A stretch of 45,067 bases of DNA from Salipiger thiooxidans (GTDB lineage: Bacteria; Pseudomonadota; Alphaproteobacteria; Rhodobacterales; Rhodobacteraceae). The position numbers and the translations under genes were made by a program. The DNA lies in NCBI RefSeq assembly GCF_900102075.1, contig NZ_FNAV01000028.1:1-45067 (forward strand). Direction: 5' to 3'. The notes under the pieces were generated by a model. The model searched no databases and was not told the origin of the DNA. It was given only the letters and a program-made list of their open reading frames with translations. Shown here piece after piece: positions 43,335-45,067 of this stretch (the first letter of the stretch is position 1; each line of letters begins with the position of its first letter).

Positions 43335-44315
43335 ATGAAAGACCGGAAATCAGCGATACTTGGCAAACCATTTCCGGCGCATCCCACCCGGCGCGAGATC
43401 GATCTGCCTGGCTGCCGACCTCTGCCGCCGGGCGATGACGCGCCTGCGCTTGTCCGTCAGATCATGGCAAACCCCAATTACCGGCTCGCGGACGCGGACG
43501 CCGATTTCCTCGACCGCGACGTCATGCGCGGCGCACGGCTTCAGCTCGACTACCAGAAGGCCGAGACGCTTCTCAGGGATCACGGCATCGCCCACTCGAT
43601 CGTGGTGTTCGGCGGAACGCGCGTGACCGAGCCGGAGCGCGCCGCGGCGACCCTCGCGGCACTGGAAGCCGAGAGCGCCCGCCACCCGGAGGACGCCGAT
43701 CTGCAGCGCCGGTTGCGCGTGGCCCGGCGCCTGAACGACAAGAGCCGGTACTACGACATCGCCCGCGAATTCGGCCGCATCGTCGGCGCCGCCGAGGGCG
43801 AGCATGGCAACCGTCTCGCGATCGTGACCGGCGGAGGGCCGGGGATCATGGAGGCCGCCAACCGCGGTGCCGTCGAGGCCGGCGCGCGCACCGTCGGGCT
43901 CAATATCACCCTGCCGCATGAACAGCTCCCGAACCCCTACGTCACGCCGGATCTCTGCTTCCGCTTCCGGTACTTTGCCCTGCGCAAGCTGCATTTCCTG
44001 CTGCGCGCCAGGGCGCTGGTGGTGTTTCCGGGCGGCTTCGGCACCTTCGACGAGCTTTTCGAGACGCTTACGCTGATCCAGACCCGCAAGATCCAGCCGG
44101 TTCCGGTGATCCTCGTGGGGCGCGACTACTGGGCGCGCGCCTTCGACGCGGATTTTCTGGTCGAGGAGGGCGTCATCGACCCCGAGGACCGCGCGCTCTT
44201 CTGGTATGCTGAAACCGCGCAGGAAATCTGGGAGGACATCCAGCGCTGGTATGCCCGCGCCGGTCGAGCGCTGATCGGGACGCCGACCCACACGGAGGGA
44301 GGAGCGATGCCATGA
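43335..44315 (+). CDS. LOG-family (lysine-decarboxylase-like) nucleotide phosphoribohydrolase
   Basis: 326 residues. The family hallmarks are present: GGGPGIMEAANRGA and FPGGFGTFDELFETLTL (PGGxGTxxE). The N-terminal 130 residues (about 100 more than small LOG proteins) resemble the longer TIGR00730-like branch, with IVVFGGTRVTEPERA. AGAAGGAG lies 5 bases before the ATG. LOG enzymes release ribose 5-phosphate from nucleoside monophosphates. ATGA overlap with the following metallo-beta-lactamase gene. Confidence 0.87.
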   Translation: MKDRKSAILGKPFPAHPTRREIDLPGCRPLPPGDDAPALVRQIMANPNYRLADADADFLDRDVMRGARLQLDYQKAETLLRDHGIAHSIVVFGGTRVTEPERAAATLAALEAESARHPEDADLQRRLRVARRLNDKSRYYDIAREFGRIVGAAEGEHGNRLAIVTGGGPGIMEAANRGAVEAGARTVGLNITLPHEQLPNPYVTPDLCFRFRYFALRKLHFLLRARALVVFPGGFGTFDELFETLTLIQTRKIQPVPVILVGRDYWARAFDADFLVEEGVIDPEDRALFWYAETAQEIWEDIQRWYARAGRALIGTPTHTEGGAMP

Positions 44316-44627
44316 AGCTCTCGTTTCACGGCGCCGCGGGGCAGGTGACGGGCTCGTGCCACCTCGTCGAGTGCGCCGGACGTCGGATGCTTGCCGATTG
44401 CGGCCCTGTTTCAGGGCGGTCACGCGCTGCATGACAAGAACGCCCGGCCTTTCGGGTTCGAGCCTTCCGGGATCGACATCGTGCTGCTCACCCACGCCCA
44501 TCTCGATCATTGCGGGCGCTTGCCGCTGCTTTGCAGGCAGGGCTTCCGCGGTGAGATCATCCCGGCCTCGGCCACCCGCGCTCCGGCGCGGCTGGTGCTG
44601 CCCGGTTCCGCGCATCTCCACCAATAG
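44312..44627 (+). pseudogene. Broken metallo-beta-lactamase-fold (beta-CASP type) gene
   Basis: Starts by ATGA overlap with the LOG gene: KLSFHGAAGQVTGSCHLVE, MLADCG, then an extra C at about 44402-44404 shifts the frame; the sense continues as LFQGGHALHDKNARPFGF and reaches the metal motif LTHAHLDHCGRLPLL. A TAG at 44625-44627 follows SAHLHQ, where relatives have an uninterrupted SAHLQEEDARR. Everything after the first 100 residues, including the remaining metal His residues and the beta-CASP and RNA-specificity regions, is missing. It is the truncated start of a protein of about 450-550 residues; it would be inactive. Confidence 0.75.
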
Positions 44628-44736
44628 GACGCGCGGCGCCACCATCGGCACGGTCATCGGTGGCGGTCATCGTCGCCACCCAGACCGCGCTTTGCGCAGG
44701 CACGGACCGGGGCGGTGGCAGCGTCGAAGTGGTCGC

Positions 44737-44817
44737 AGCGTCGAGGACATTGCGGAAGAGTGGATCGAAGCTCACGAGGAGACCATCGAGCAGGTCTGGC
44801 TGGCCGGCATCGAGTGA
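44737..44817 (+). pseudogene. C-terminal fragment of another protein, possibly a betaine-binding protein
   Basis: A 26-codon piece ending in TGA, SVEDIAEEWIEAHEETIEQV then WLAGIE, has normal composition but no start and no matching upstream part. The 'AEEWIEAH...V..WL' pattern resembles the end of glycine-betaine/choline ABC binding proteins. It stands right after the truncated metallo-beta-lactamase gene, which suggests a deletion joined two unrelated genes. Assignment is tentative. Confidence 0.4.
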
Positions 44818-44826
44818 TATCCATGG

Positions 44827-44857
44827 CCGTTTGCGGGGTTTATGCTCCCGTAAACGG
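44827..44857. repeat. 11-base hairpin with one G-T pair
   Basis: CCGTTTGCGGG / CCCGTAAACGG around a 9-base loop (GTTTATGCT). No T-run. It comes 10 bases after the fragment's stop and may act as its terminator or be part of mobile DNA. Confidence 0.5.
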
Positions 44858-44949
44858 TGCCGCCACGGCGCCGAAAGATGCCGAACGGCCTCGGGTTAAG
44901 TTCGCGTAAGTCTTTGTTCGGTTGCCACAGGTTGGCGGGATCGAGGATA

Positions 44950-45067
44950 TTACATAATGTACCTTATGAGATATCTGTCTGTAAGCGCCAAGTTAGAATG
45001 TCCCACATGAGCAAAGCTGAAGTGTCACACTCCCCTGAATGGGCAGGATTGGAGTGCGGCCGTGGGA
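44950..45067. mobile_element. AT-rich edge region, possible insertion-sequence end
   Basis: Composition changes abruptly after about 44900. TACATAATGTA (44951-44961 region) is a near-palindrome, and TTAGAATGTCCCAC and AGTGTCACACTCCCC follow each other as paired G/C-rich ends of the kind seen at insertion-sequence termini. A short frame MRYLSVSAKLECPT lies here. The window ends before any transposase would begin, so this stays a suspicion. Confidence 0.3.

Noticed and set aside
1-45067. CRISPR array, tRNA or rRNA genes
   Set aside because: No regularly spaced direct repeats, no tRNA-like cloverleaf with CCA end and no rRNA sequence was noticed on reading both strands.

Overview
The window is high-GC DNA with strong GC3 bias. 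Gene content and protein style (many high-affinity ABC importers, IclR and LysR regulators, Tat-exported binding protein, metNIQ, FNR-like boxes) fit an alphaproteobacterium, most likely a Rhodobacteraceae/Roseobacter-group member. This placement is inferred from protein character, not from a marker gene. Both ends (about 1-300 and 44,900-45,067) are less GC-rich and look like accessory or mobile DNA.

Layout. (1) 1-1.5 kb: an edge-truncated CxxC protein, a membrane-protein gene broken by three frameshifts with a small translationally coupled ORF in front, and little else. (2) 1.5-9.1 kb, plus strand: IclR regulator, sugar-type ABC importer (binding protein, two permeases, UgpC/MalK-type ATPase), a cytoplasmic sulfatase and a polyol-type zinc dehydrogenase. 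This reads as uptake of an intact sulfate ester, desulfation inside the cell, then oxidation. (3) 9.1-10 kb: a decayed taurine/nitrate-type binding protein. (4) 10-17.1 kb: a second IclR regulator, convergent with a minus-strand operon of spermidine/putrescine-type ABC importer genes, a double-domain isochorismatase-like hydrolase and a polytopic transporter; two tandem GTTC-N8-GAAC palindromes lie upstream of that operon. (5) 17.4-24.6 kb: a LysR regulator divergent from a Ugp-type importer with a GpdQ-like metallophosphodiesterase and a HAD phosphatase, which reads as uptake and stepwise hydrolysis of a phosphodiester. (6) 25.1-27.7 kb: metNIQ methionine importer closed by a strong terminator.

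(7) 27.9-44.6 kb is a hypoxia/energy-stress island: a universal stress protein, a P-type cation ATPase, a complete group 3b [NiFe] hydrogenase operon (hydB, a cyclic-nucleotide-binding protein, hydG, hydD, hydA, maturation protease), a GNAT-like protein, a PEP-synthase gene with a 1-base frameshift, a Na/Pi cotransporter with PhoU-like tail, a small coiled-coil protein, a LOG-family protein and a broken metallo-beta-lactamase-fold gene. FNR-like boxes sit upstream of the GNAT-like gene and of ppsA. The gene set resembles the mycobacterial DosR dormancy regulon, here in a different phylum.

The three ABC operons with catabolic enzymes share a logic: import an intact conjugated compound, then hydrolyse it in the cytoplasm (sulfatase, isochorismatase-like hydrolase, phosphodiesterase plus phosphatase). 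Several genes carry single-base indels (545-1015, 39,854, 44,402), so either pseudogenisation or consensus errors must be settled from reads.
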